From an uncultured Eubacteriales bacterium (lineage in GTDB: Bacteria > Bacillota > Clostridia > Christensenellales > Aristaeellaceae), in NCBI GenBank assembly GCA_902793325.1, contig CADBCY010000006.1, positions 1 to 64,000 of the forward strand: a DNA stretch of 64,000 nt. The letters are read 5' to 3'. How positions within the stretch are numbered: position 1 is the first letter of the stretch; each line of letters starts with the position of its first letter. Shown here one piece after another: positions 49,774 to 60,617 of the stretch. Under the pieces are notes generated by a model that made no database searches, was not told the DNA's origin, and was given only the letters and a program-made list of their open reading frames with translations. Position numbers and translations under genes: made by a program.

Positions 49774-50345
49774 GGGCGCTGTACCTGCTGCGCCACAGCC
49801 TGACGGAGGCGAACGAGCGCCGCCTGTACTGCGGCTGGGCCGACCCGCCGCTCTCCCCCGCCGGCCGGGCGCTGGCGGAGCGGCTGCGGGAGGAGCGCCC
49901 CCTGCCCGGCTGCGAGCTCTACGCCTCCAGCGGGCTCCGGCGCGCCGACGAGACGCTGGCGCTGCTGACCGGGCGGGAGGCCGGGCTGACCCTGCCCGAC
50001 CTGCGCGAGATGTCCTTCGGGGCCTTCGAGCTCCACAGCTACGAGGAACTGAAGGGCGACGCGGCCTACCTCGCCTGGATCGCCGACGAGAGCGGCGCGG
50101 TCGCCTGCCCCGGCGGGGAGAGCCGCGCGCAGTTTGAAGCGCGGGTGCTCCGCGGCGGCGCGGCGCTGCTTGCGCGTCCCTGGGATCGCGCGCTGGCGGT
50201 GCTGCACGGCGGCGTCGTGGTGCGGCTGATGCAGGCGTGGTTCCCCGGCGAGGCGCGGGGCTTCTACGACTGGCAGCCCGCCGCGTGCCATGGCTATCGC
50301 GTGGCGTTCGAGGGCGAAACGCCCCGGGCGTTCCGGGAAATCTGA
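49770..50345 (+). CDS. cobC: Histidine phosphatase, probable α-ribazole phosphatase
   Basis: A 191-aa phosphoglycerate-mutase-like protein: catalytic RHG-type motif appears as YLLRHSLTEAN (the Gly replaced by Ser), the second Arg in SSGLRRADETL, Glu in REMSFGAFE, and the second His in AVLHGGVVVRL. In this operon it most likely dephosphorylates α-ribazole 5'-phosphate or adenosylcobalamin phosphate. ATG in ATGA overlap with the preceding gene. Confidence 0.85.
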   Translation: MRALYLLRHSLTEANERRLYCGWADPPLSPAGRALAERLREERPLPGCELYASSGLRRADETLALLTGREAGLTLPDLREMSFGAFELHSYEELKGDAAYLAWIADESGAVACPGGESRAQFEARVLRGGAALLARPWDRALAVLHGGVVVRLMQAWFPGEARGFYDWQPAACHGYRVAFEGETPRAFREI

Positions 50346-50362
50346 TACGGGAGGGTGCTTGC

Positions 50363-50887
50363 ATGAAGCTCGGACAATTCCAGGTGTACACCGGCAATGG
50401 CAAGGGCAAGACCACCGCGGCGCTGGGTCTGGCGCTGCGGGCGTCGGGCGCGGGCTACCGGGTGTACTTCTGCCAGTTCATCAAGGAGGGCGAGTTCAGC
50501 GAGATCAAGTCGCTGCGGCGGCTGCCCAACGTGACGGTGGAGCAGTTCGGCTCGGGGCTGGGGCTGCTCGTTCGCCGCGACGCCGAGGCCACCGACCTGG
50601 ACTGCGCTCGCGAGGGCTACGCGCGGCTGTCCCGCGCGCTGACCTCCGGGGAGTACGACGTGGTCATCGCCGACGAGATCAACTGCGCGCAGACCTGCGG
50701 CCTGCTCGCCGAGGATGACCTGCTGCGGCTGATCGACCAGCGGCCCGAGGGCACGGAGCTGGTGTTCACCGGTCGCGGCGCGACCGACGCCGTGCTGGCG
50801 AAGGCCGACCTCGCCACGGAGATGCACCTCATCCGGCACTACTTTCAGGACAAGAGACTGCCCGCCCGCAAGGGCATCGAAATGTAG
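50363..50887 (+). CDS. cobO: Corrinoid adenosyltransferase (CobO/BtuR type)
   Basis: A 174-aa ATP:cob(I)alamin adenosyltransferase: P-loop VYTGNGKGKTTAALGLALRA (8-27), YRVYFCQFIKEGEFSEI, and Walker B-like YDVVIADEINCA followed by ELVFTGR. It installs the upper adenosyl ligand. ATG at 50363 behind GGGAGGG. It is last of the cob operon; no upstream cobalamin riboswitch was seen anywhere in front of this operon. Confidence 0.93.
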   Translation: MKLGQFQVYTGNGKGKTTAALGLALRASGAGYRVYFCQFIKEGEFSEIKSLRRLPNVTVEQFGSGLGLLVRRDAEATDLDCAREGYARLSRALTSGEYDVVIADEINCAQTCGLLAEDDLLRLIDQRPEGTELVFTGRGATDAVLAKADLATEMHLIRHYFQDKRLPARKGIEM

Positions 50888-50925
50888 GCAAATCCACTTC
50901 AGACAAGAAAGCAGGAGGTATTTCC

Positions 50926-51882
50926 ATGATTGACGTCACCGCCCTGGGCGAGCTGCTCATCGACTTCGCCCCCAAGTCCAAGGATGAATCCGGTTACCCG
51001 ACCCTCGCCGCCAACCCCGGCGGCGCGCCCGGCAACTTCCTCGCTGCGCTGAACCGGTACGGCTGCTCCGTGGCCATGCTCGGCAAGGTGGGCGACGACA
51101 TGTTCGGCCGCCTGCTGGTGAACACGCTGAAACAGGCGGGCATCGAGACCCGCGGCGTGATCGTGGACCCCAGGCAGTTCACCACGCTGGCCTTCGTGTC
51201 GCTGGACGCCAGCGGCAACCGGGACTTCAGCTTCGCCCGCAAGCCCGGCGCGGACACCTGCCTGTGCGCGGAGGAGCTCGACACCGACCTGCTGCTGAAC
51301 AGCCGCGTGTTCCACTTCGGCACGCTGTCGCTGACGGACGAGCCCGCGCGCTCGGCCACCAGAAAGGCCATCGAGCTGGCCAAGGCCCACGGCATACTCG
51401 TCAGCCTGGACCCCAACCTGAGAAAGCCCCTCTGGCCCGACGAGGACGCCGCGAAGGAGGCCATCGAATGGAGCCTCCGCCAGGCGGACATCGTGAAGAT
51501 CAGCGACGAGGAGATCGAGTTCATGTGGGGCTTGTCCCCGGAGGAGGGCGCGCAGAAGCTGCTCCGCGAATACGGCGCGTCGCTGGTCTACGCCACGCTC
51601 GGGCCGAAGGGCTGCCACGCCGCCACGAAGAACGCGCGCGTCACCGTCGCCTCCCCCACCGGCATCCACGTGGTGGACACCACCGGCGCGGGCGACATCT
51701 TCGGCGGCAGCGCCATGAGCCGCTTCCTGAAGCTGGGCAAGGCGCCCGAGGCGCTGACCGAGGCGGAGCTTTGCGACATCGTGCGCTTCGCCTGCACCGC
51801 CGCCAGCCTGTCCACGCAGAAGCACGGCGGCATCTCCAGCGTGCCCGCCCCCGAGGAGGTCGAGGCGAAGCTGGCGGAATAA
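50926..51882 (+). CDS. PfkB-family sugar kinase (fructokinase-like)
   Basis: A 318-aa carbohydrate kinase: GELLIDFAP at the start, NPGGAPGNFLAALNRYG, SLDPNLRKPLW, and the C-terminal PfkB signature VDTTGAGDIFGGSAM with catalytic Asp. The pattern is closest to fructokinase. AGGAGG precedes the ATG. It is followed by a bidirectional terminator and convergent glycogen synthase; supply of hexose phosphate for glucan synthesis would fit. Confidence 0.9.
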   Translation: MIDVTALGELLIDFAPKSKDESGYPTLAANPGGAPGNFLAALNRYGCSVAMLGKVGDDMFGRLLVNTLKQAGIETRGVIVDPRQFTTLAFVSLDASGNRDFSFARKPGADTCLCAEELDTDLLLNSRVFHFGTLSLTDEPARSATRKAIELAKAHGILVSLDPNLRKPLWPDEDAAKEAIEWSLRQADIVKISDEEIEFMWGLSPEEGAQKLLREYGASLVYATLGPKGCHAATKNARVTVASPTGIHVVDTTGAGDIFGGSAMSRFLKLGKAPEALTEAELCDIVRFACTAASLSTQKHGGISSVPAPEEVEAKLAE

Positions 51883-51899
51883 CCGCGCCCGCGACGCAA

Positions 51900-51932
51900 A
51901 AGGCGCTCCCGATGGATAATCGGGAGCGCCTT
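51900..51932. terminator. Bidirectional terminator between pfkB-type gene and glgA
   Basis: Perfect 14-bp stem AAGGCGCTCCCGAT (51900-51913) with its complement at 51919-51932, 5-nt loop. A/T at the base on both strands and converging genes on both sides. Confidence 0.85.
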
Positions 51933-51956
51933 CCTATGCATGTTACCTGCCATGCC

Positions 51957-54020
51957 TTACGGCTTCATCTCCATGTACAGGTTCCTGTACTGCCAGGCGG
52001 AGTTGTCCCAGGACACGTCCTTGTCCATGTCGCGCTGTACCATCTCGTCCCAGCACCAGCGGTTGGTGAAGTAGAGGGTCTTGGCGCGGTTCACGGCGTC
52101 CAGCAGCATGCCGGAATCGTAGCGGTTGAAGGTAAAGCCGTTGCCGTCGTTGGCGTAGCTGTTGTAGGGCTGCACGGTGTCCTTCAGGCCGCCGGTCTCG
52201 CGCACGATCGGGATTGTGCCGTAGCGCATGGCGATGAGCTGCGTCAGCCCGCAGGGCTCGAACAGCGACGGCACCAGCAGCGCGTCCGCGCCGGCGTAGA
52301 TCATGTGGGCGCGACCCTCGTCGTACATGATGTTGGAGCACACGCTGCCGCGGTAGGTGTTCTCGTAGTAGCGGAAGGAATTCTCGTAGCGCGGGTCGCC
52401 GGTGCCCAGCACCACCACCTGGGTGTGGCCGTCGATCATCAGCGGCAGTATGGCGTTCACCAGGTCCAGGCCCTTCTGGTCGGTCAGGCGGGAGATGAGG
52501 CCGACGACGAACACGTGGTCGTCCTGCCACAGGCCGAGGGACTCCTGGAGCGCGCGCTTGTTCTGGCGCTTCTTCTCCAGCACGTTCCCGAGGTCGTACT
52601 TCACGGCCAGCTTGTCGTCGGTGGCGGTGTTCCACAGGTCCACGTCGATGCCGTTCACGATGCCGCGCAGCTTGCCGGAATGGAAGCGCAGGTGGGCGTC
52701 CAGCCCCTCGCCGAAGAACGAGGTCTGGATCTCCCCGGCGTAGGTGTTGCTGACGGTGGTGATCATGTCGCAGTAGGTCAGGCCGCCCTTGAGCATGTTG
52801 GCGTTCACCCAGTCCTGGGTCAGGGCGTCCTTGTTGAACACGTAGTCCGGCAGGCCCGTCCAGTACTTGATGGTGGGGATGTTGTAGATGCCCTGGAAGC
52901 GCAGGTTGTGGATGGTGAGCATGGTCTTAGCGTCGCCGATGGGCGTGCCGCGGAACAGCGTGCGCAGGAACACCGGCACCAGCGCCGCCTGCCAGTCGTG
53001 GCAGTGGATGATATCCGGCACCCAGTTCATGTAATTCAGCGCCGCCAGCGCCGCCTTGGCAAAGAAGCAGAACTTCGGGATGTCGTCCACGAGGTTCGTG
53101 TAGGGATTGCCGGTGGTGAAGAAGTCCTCGTTGTCGATGAAATCGTACACCACGCCGTCCCACACGTACTCCATGATGCCCACGTAGAACGAGCGTCCGT
53201 CGGCGCACAGGTCCATGTGGAAGGAGCCGCGATAGACCATCTTCTCCTGGTACTTCCACGGGATGCACTTGTAGCGCGGCAGGATGACCTTCACGTCGCA
53301 GTTCTGGCGGATGAGCGCCTTCGGCAGCGCGTACATGACGTCGCCCAGGCCGCCGGTCTTGACGAAGGGATAGCACTCCGACCCGATGAACGCCACGCTG
53401 CGGCGCGGTTCGGGCATCGGGAACGCCGGCGCGGGCTCGGGTTGCGGTTCGGGTTCAGGCGCGGGTTCGGGCTCAGGCTGCGGTTCGGGTTCCGGTTCGG
53501 GTTCGGGCTCAGGCTGCGGTTCGGGTTCCGGTTCGGGTTCGGGCGCGGGCTCCGGTTCGGGCTGCGGTTCCGGCTCGGGCGCGGGTTCAGGCTCGACCAC
53601 TGCTTCGACAACGGGCTCTGCGACCGCTTCGACGACCGGCTCGACGACGGGCTCCGCGACCGCTTCGACGATGGGCTCCGCGACCGCTTCGACGACCGGC
53701 TCGACGACGGGCTCCGCGACCGCTTCGACGATGGGCTCAACCACCGGCTCGACGGCGGGAGCGGCTTCCTCCGCGGGCTTTTCCGGCTCGGCGGGCTTTG
53801 CTTCGGCCTTGGCCTTCTTCGGCTTCGCGGCGGGCTTTTTCGCGGTGGTCGCCTTCTTCGCGGGGGCGGCCTTCTTTGCCGCCGCCTTCTTCGCGGGCTT
53901 CTCCGCCGCAACGGCTTCTTCCGGCGCGGGTTCGGTCACGTTCGCCACGGGTTCCACGGCCTGTTCGACCTTGACGATCTCCTTCTTCGCTTTCGCGGGG
54001 GTTGTCTTCTTCGCAGGCAT
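51957..54020 (-). CDS. glgA: Glycogen synthase with long low-complexity N-terminus
   Basis: GT5 ADP-glucose-type starch/glycogen synthase. Residues ~205-687 are the enzyme: [20 protein letters not shown] with the KTGGL ADP-glucose motif, [13 protein letters not shown], and the C-terminal acceptor/nucleotide block [20 protein letters not shown]. In front are ~205 extra residues: Ala/Lys-rich histone-like sequence (~1-75), repeats of [12 protein letters not shown] (~90-140), and a Pro-Glu-Ala/Gln tract (~143-200). Normal GlgA is ~480 aa. The start is the second Met (54020), 7 nt after GGAG. Downstream of a GH13 gene on the same strand. Confidence 0.92.
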   Translation of the reverse strand: MPAKKTTPAKAKKEIVKVEQAVEPVANVTEPAPEEAVAAEKPAKKAAAKKAAPAKKATTAKKPAAKPKKAKAEAKPAEPEKPAEEAAPAVEPVVEPIVEAVAEPVVEPVVEAVAEPIVEAVAEPVVEPVVEAVAEPVVEAVVEPEPAPEPEPQPEPEPAPEPEPEPEPQPEPEPEPEPEPQPEPEPAPEPEPQPEPAPAFPMPEPRRSVAFIGSECYPFVKTGGLGDVMYALPKALIRQNCDVKVILPRYKCIPWKYQEKMVYRGSFHMDLCADGRSFYVGIMEYVWDGVVYDFIDNEDFFTTGNPYTNLVDDIPKFCFFAKAALAALNYMNWVPDIIHCHDWQAALVPVFLRTLFRGTPIGDAKTMLTIHNLRFQGIYNIPTIKYWTGLPDYVFNKDALTQDWVNANMLKGGLTYCDMITTVSNTYAGEIQTSFFGEGLDAHLRFHSGKLRGIVNGIDVDLWNTATDDKLAVKYDLGNVLEKKRQNKRALQESLGLWQDDHVFVVGLISRLTDQKGLDLVNAILPLMIDGHTQVVVLGTGDPRYENSFRYYENTYRGSVCSNIMYDEGRAHMIYAGADALLVPSLFEPCGLTQLIAMRYGTIPIVRETGGLKDTVQPYNSYANDGNGFTFNRYDSGMLLDAVNRAKTLYFTNRWCWDEMVQRDMDKDVSWDNSAWQYRNLYMEMKP

Positions 54021-54195
54021 ATTCATTCTCCTTTAAATCAATAATGTCCGTTCGTCTTTCAGAGCCGGGATCGTCCCCGGATCGCCCCGGGCCATGCTTC
54101 CCTCTCCATTATACCCAATCGCACCGGGAGAATCAAGAACCATTTTAAATTCGATACACAGGCGTCGCGCCGCGTTTACGCGCCGGTAACGCCGC

Positions 54196-55773
54196 CTAGC
54201 GGAAACTCTTCACCCAGTTCAGCAGCGAGCCGCGGTGGGTGTTCTCCCGCACCTCGCGCTGCATGCGGTCGGTCAGCGGGCCGTTGGCCGCCATCTTCGC
54301 GAGGATCGCCGCCTGCAGCTCCTCCACGCTCATCTCGTCGAAGGGCTTGTCGGGCACCGCCACCGCGGGCGCGCCCTGCGCGGCCTCGGCCGGCTTCGGC
54401 GCGGGCTTCGGCACCTCGATCTTCTGCCGGACGGGTTCGTAGCGCGGGCGCCCGTCGCCCTGGGGAATCCAGATCTCGCCGCTGTCGCCGGGGATCTCGA
54501 GGCGCAGCCTGCCGTTCTCCGCCGTCGCCGTCGCGCCGGTGAGCGCGCCGGTGTAGCTGCCCTCGCCGGCGACGTCGAACGCGGCGGGGTTTCCGTCGTT
54601 GTTCACGGTGACGATCAGGTCGCCCCGCGCGAAGGCGTACTTCGTGGTGGTGAGCTGCAGCTCGCGGTAATCGCCGTACCACAGCGCGGACTCGCGATTG
54701 TACACCCTGCCCAGCGCGGTCACGATCTCGAGGCACGGGTTGGGCGCGGCCTTCAGCGCCTCAAGGTCCAGGCAGGGCCGCAGGGAGGCGTCGGAGCCGC
54801 GCTCCTTCCGGCCCTCGATGCCGAACTCGGAGCCGTAATAGATCGAGGGCACGCCGGGCAGCGTGAACAGCAGCACGTGCACGGGCAGGTAGTGGGCCTT
54901 GTTGTTCAGCTTGGTGGCGATGCGCTCCACGTCGTGGTTGTCCACGAAGCTGTACAGCCGCACGCCCCGGCCGATGCCCAGGTCCATCTGGCGCTTCACG
55001 GTGTGGGCGATCTCGAAGTAGTTGTGGTCGTTGTGCGCGCTGTACAGGGCCTTGTGCAGGTGGTAGTTGGTCACGGAGTGCAGCGTGTTTTCGTTGGCCC
55101 AGCGGGCGTAATCGCCGTGGATCACCTCGCCCATCAGCCAGAACTCCGGCTTGACCTCGCCCGCCAGCGCCCGCAGGCTGCGCATGAAGTCGAAGTCCAG
55201 CACGTCCGCGGTGTCCAGGCGCAGGCCGTCGATGTCGAACGCCTTCACCCAGAAGCGGATGGTGTCCAGCAGGTAGTCGCGCACCTCCGGGTTGCGCAGG
55301 TTCAGCCGCACCAGCAGGTTGTAGCCGCCCCAGTTGTCGTAGCAGAAGCCGTCGTTGTACTCGTTGTTGCCGCCGAAGTTGACGTTGCAGTACCAGTTCA
55401 GGTAGCGGCTGTTCTGGCGGTATTGCTGTATGTCCCTGAAGGCGAAGAAGTCGCGCCCGGTGTGGTTGAACACGCCGTCCAGGATCACGCGGATGCCCGC
55501 CGCGTGGCACTTTTCCACGAAGCGGCGCAAATCGTCGTTGGTGCCCAGGCGGGAATCCACCCTGCGGTAGTCGGTGGTCTCGTAGCCGTGGCCCACGGAC
55601 TCGAACAGCGGGCCGATGTAAAGCCCCGTGCAGCCGATGGATTTGATGTGGTCGATCCAGGGGAGCAGCCTGTCCAGCCGGTGGACCGGCTCCGCGTAGG
55701 GATTCTGCGCGGGCGCGCCGGTGAGCCCCAGGGGGTAGATGTGATAGAATACCGCCTTTTCGTACCAAGCCAT
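54196..55773 (-). CDS. GH13 α-amylase family glycosidase
   Basis: A 525-aa intracellular α-glucan hydrolase or cyclomaltodextrinase-like enzyme without signal peptide. Conserved GH13 regions: GVFNHTG (100-106), GLRLDTADVLD with nucleophile D187, LMGEVIHG with acid/base E215, and FVDNHD with D281. A β-sandwich C-domain follows, then an unusual ~85-residue tail: Pro/Ala-rich linker and a helical domain (FDEMSVEELQAAILAKMAAN). The ATG at 55773 is ~13 nt from AGGAG, longer than usual. It precedes glgA on the same strand, consistent with glycogen turnover. Confidence 0.9.
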   Translation of the reverse strand: MAWYEKAVFYHIYPLGLTGAPAQNPYAEPVHRLDRLLPWIDHIKSIGCTGLYIGPLFESVGHGYETTDYRRVDSRLGTNDDLRRFVEKCHAAGIRVILDGVFNHTGRDFFAFRDIQQYRQNSRYLNWYCNVNFGGNNEYNDGFCYDNWGGYNLLVRLNLRNPEVRDYLLDTIRFWVKAFDIDGLRLDTADVLDFDFMRSLRALAGEVKPEFWLMGEVIHGDYARWANENTLHSVTNYHLHKALYSAHNDHNYFEIAHTVKRQMDLGIGRGVRLYSFVDNHDVERIATKLNNKAHYLPVHVLLFTLPGVPSIYYGSEFGIEGRKERGSDASLRPCLDLEALKAAPNPCLEIVTALGRVYNRESALWYGDYRELQLTTTKYAFARGDLIVTVNNDGNPAAFDVAGEGSYTGALTGATATAENGRLRLEIPGDSGEIWIPQGDGRPRYEPVRQKIEVPKPAPKPAEAAQGAPAVAVPDKPFDEMSVEELQAAILAKMAANGPLTDRMQREVRENTHRGSLLNWVKSFR

Positions 55774-55894
55774 GGTCGTATATCATCTCCTCTTGCCGCC
55801 GCGCGCACGACGCCCGCGGCCCTTCATCTCCCTATTATAGCAAAAAATCAGGCGTTCGCCAACACCTGATTCGCTTTTCCGCCCAAACAGCCTA

Positions 55895-55923
55895 TGGACA
55901 TCGCGCGCGCGGGGCATTATAAT
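55895..55923 (+). promoter_or_regulatory. msrA promoter
   Basis: TGGACA (55895-55900), 17 nt, TATAAT (55918-55923); the ATG follows 35 nt later. Confidence 0.7.
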
Positions 55924-55958
55924 GGGGGTATCATCGTTCCGTCACGGAGGGAAAACAC

Positions 55959-56435
55959 ATGCGCAACAGCACCATCTATCTCGCGGGCGGCTGCTTCTGG
56001 GGCTGCCAGAAGTACTTCGACCTCCTCCCCGGCGTCGTCGAGACCGAGGTCGGCTACGCCAACGGGCCCACGGCGAACCCCAGCTACGAGGAAGTCAAGC
56101 GCCACTCCGGGCACGCCGAGACGGTGCGCGTGGTCTACGACCCCGACGCGCTGCCGCTCCCGGCGCTGCTGGACGCCTACTTCCGCATCATCGACCCCAC
56201 CGCCGTGAACCGCCAGGGCGGGGACGTGGGCGTGCAGTACCGCACGGGCATCTACTATGCGGACGCGGCCGACCTGCCCGTGATCGAGGCGCGGCTGGAA
56301 AACCTGGCCCGGCAATACGACAGGCCGCTGGCGGTGGAGGTCCGGCCGCTGGAGAACTTCTACAGCGCCGAGGAATACCACCAGAAGTACCTGGAGAAGA
56401 ACCCCGGCGGCTACTGCCACATCCGCTTCGACTGA
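55959..56435 (+). CDS. msrA: Peptide-methionine (S)-S-oxide reductase
   Basis: MsrA repairs oxidised methionine. The 158-aa protein carries GGCFWGCQKYF with catalytic C12, ETEVGYANGPTANPSYEEV, and the late NFYSAEEYHQKYLEKNP block. Compact single-domain form; recycling cysteines beyond C15 are few. ATG at 55959 behind GGAGGG. Monocistronic, ended by a perfect hairpin. Confidence 0.95.
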   Translation: MRNSTIYLAGGCFWGCQKYFDLLPGVVETEVGYANGPTANPSYEEVKRHSGHAETVRVVYDPDALPLPALLDAYFRIIDPTAVNRQGGDVGVQYRTGIYYADAADLPVIEARLENLARQYDRPLAVEVRPLENFYSAEEYHQKYLEKNPGGYCHIRFD

Positions 56436-56467
56436 CGGGCGGAAACGCGCCCATCCAAAGCTCAGTT

Positions 56468-56502
56468 AATCGCCGCGCTCCGAAGACCGGAGCGCGGCGA
56501 TT
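56468..56502. terminator. Bidirectional terminator between msrA and the helicase
   Basis: Perfect 15-bp stem AATCGCCGCGCTCCG (56468-56482) with its complement at 56488-56502, loop AAGAC. It serves converging msrA and the minus-strand helicase. Confidence 0.85.
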
Positions 56503-56518
56503 GTCATATGGGAACGCT

Positions 56519-58779
<2,261 letters not shown>

Positions 58780-58783
<4 letters not shown>

Positions 58784-59295
58784 ATCGTTCTCCTGCGGCC
58801 GCAGGGCGGCGAAGCGCGCCCTGCCCCCGCGTCTTCCAGCGACATCACGTAGATCTGGCACGGATTGAGCGAATTCCAGAAGCCGGGCATGACTTCGAAT
58901 TCCTTGAATCCGAGGCTGCGGTAGAAAAGGTTGGTCCGGTCGTATTCCTCGTAGCATCCCATGCGGACGGTCTTGACCTGCATGAAGGAATAGCCCTCCT
59001 CCACGGCGACGCGCCTGGCGGCTTCAAAGAGGCTCCTGCCCACGCCCCGGCGGTGGTACGCCTTCAGCACGCCCATCAGCTTGAGCTACACCGTATCCTT
59101 TCCGGTTTCCTTCAGGCACAGGAAGCCGACGGGGCGGCCGTCCTCCCAGGAGGCGACCATGGTTTCGCCGGCGCTGTCCGCGATGTGGCGCTCCCTCGAC
59201 TCCGGGACCTCGAACCACTCCGTCAGCGATTCGAGAATCGCCCGGGCGATCTCCCGCCTCTCCCGCGCGTCGTTCACGACGGCGATCACGGCCAT
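58780..59295 (-). pseudogene. GNAT acetyltransferase interrupted by an in-frame TAG
   Basis: Two open parts in the same frame, 59295 to 59089 (MAVIAVVNDARERREIARAI to ETGKDTV) and 59085 to 58780 (LKLMGVLKAYHRRGVGRSLF to the end), are separated only by a TAG at 59086-59088. The position corresponds to the β4 strand just before the acetyl-CoA loop, where a Glu codon (GAG) would restore a normal ~171-residue GNAT. The start could be the GTG at 59289, which has better spacing to GGGAGG. Its final TGA overlaps the helicase ATG. Either a recent nonsense mutation, a sequencing error, or amber read-through. Confidence 0.8.
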
Positions 59296-59413
59296 CCCCT
59301 CCCTTCAAAGCGCCGCTTCCGGCGGAAAACGAAGCCCTCCGGCACAGGTCCCGGGCCGCGCCCGCGCCATCCCCCGCCGAAGGGCATCGCGGTCCATCCG
59401 CGGGCGCTCCCCG

Positions 59414-60574
59414 TCACTCCACGTCCTCCGGCCCGAGGATGACCACCTCGGTGTTCGCCACGGCCTCGTCCACCAGCGCGTCCACGTCCAGCTTGCTCTC
59501 GACCTTCGGCATGGTCTCCAGCTTCGGTTTGGTGACCGGGTGGCGGGGCGTGAACACGGTGCAGCAGTCCTCGTAGGGCAGGATCGAGGTTTCGAAGGTG
59601 TCGATCTTCACGGCGATGTCGGTGACCTCGTTCTTGTCCATGCCGATCAGCGGGCGGAACACGGGCATGTTCACCACCGCGTCGGTGCAGACGAGCGCCT
59701 CCATGGTCTGGCTCGCCACCTGGCCCAGGCTCTCGCCGGTGATCAGCGCCTGCGCGCCGAAGTCCCGCGCCAGCTTCTCCGCAATGCGCATCATGAAGCG
59801 GCGCGTGATCAGCGTGCCCAGCTCCTCCGGGCACTTCTCGTGGATCTCGAGCTGGCACTTCGTGAACGGCACCAGGTACACCCGCATGCCGCCCATGTAC
59901 CAGGCCAGCTTCTTCGCCAGTTGCATCACCTTGTCCTTCGCCAGCTCGCCGGTGTAGGGCGGGCTCTGGAAGTGGATGGCGCACAGCTTCGCGCCGCGCT
60001 TCATCAGCTGGTAGCCGGCGACGGGCGAATCAATGCCGCCGGAGAGCAGCAGCGCGGCCTTGCCGCCGGAGCCCATGGGCAGGCCGCCCACGGCCTTGAT
60101 CTCCTCCACGCAGAGGTAGGCCATGTCGCGGATCTCCACCATCAGCCGGTGTTGGGGATGGTGCACGTCCACCTTCAGGTTGGGGTTGGCCTCGAGCACG
60201 CGGTGGCCCACCTCCATGCCGATCTCCATGGAGTTCATCGGGAAGTGCTTGTCGCTGCGCTTGCCGAAGACCTTGAACGTGCCGGAATAGGGCTGCATCA
60301 GCTTCACGCACTCCGCGGCGATGACCTCGAAGTCCTTCTCCACCTCGACGGCGGGGCTGACGGAGTACACGCCGAACACGCGGCGCACGCGGTCGATGCA
60401 CGCCTGCATGTCCTCCGCGCCGGAGACGTACACGCGGGAATCGGACAGCCACACGTGGCCGCCCAGGGGCTTCACCACGCGCTTGACGTTGTCGGTCAGT
60501 ACCTTCAGAAAATGCGGGCGGTTCGCGCCCTTCAAGAAAACCTCGCCGTAGCGGACGAGCAATACCTGTCGCAT
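59414..60574 (-). CDS. thiI: tRNA 4-thiouridine sulfurtransferase ThiI
   Basis: ThiI makes s4U8 in tRNA and can donate sulfur for thiamine. The 386-aa protein has the N-terminal ferredoxin-like and THUMP domains (LLVRYGEVFLKGANRPHF; RVYVSGAEDM) and the PP-loop ALLLSGGIDSPVAGYQLM, with a later LITGESLGQVASQTMEAL. The rhodanese domain found in E. coli is missing, as usual for Firmicutes, so a dedicated cysteine desulfurase supplies sulfur. That gene lies 43 bp upstream on the same strand. ATG behind AAAGGAG. Confidence 0.95.
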   Translation of the reverse strand: MRQVLLVRYGEVFLKGANRPHFLKVLTDNVKRVVKPLGGHVWLSDSRVYVSGAEDMQACIDRVRRVFGVYSVSPAVEVEKDFEVIAAECVKLMQPYSGTFKVFGKRSDKHFPMNSMEIGMEVGHRVLEANPNLKVDVHHPQHRLMVEIRDMAYLCVEEIKAVGGLPMGSGGKAALLLSGGIDSPVAGYQLMKRGAKLCAIHFQSPPYTGELAKDKVMQLAKKLAWYMGGMRVYLVPFTKCQLEIHEKCPEELGTLITRRFMMRIAEKLARDFGAQALITGESLGQVASQTMEALVCTDAVVNMPVFRPLIGMDKNEVTDIAVKIDTFETSILPYEDCCTVFTPRHPVTKPKLETMPKVESKLDVDALVDEAVANTEVVILGPEDVE

Positions 60575-60617
60575 GGTTACTCCTTTGGCCGTCGGCTTCC
60601 AGCCGTTCGCCGTTCGC

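Noticed and set aside
51264-54044. A ~926-codon open frame on the plus strand, antisense to glgA, with Gly-Phe-Arg-rich repeats
   Set aside because: It is the complement of the Pro-Glu repeats of glgA in GC-rich DNA, has no ribosome binding site, and the opposite strand is clearly coding.
59086-59088. Genome-wide stop-codon reassignment (TAG or TGA as sense)
   Set aside because: TGA and TAG serve as normal ends of many intact genes here, for example the TGA overlaps in the cob operon and the TAG that ends the gene at 43804-44118.
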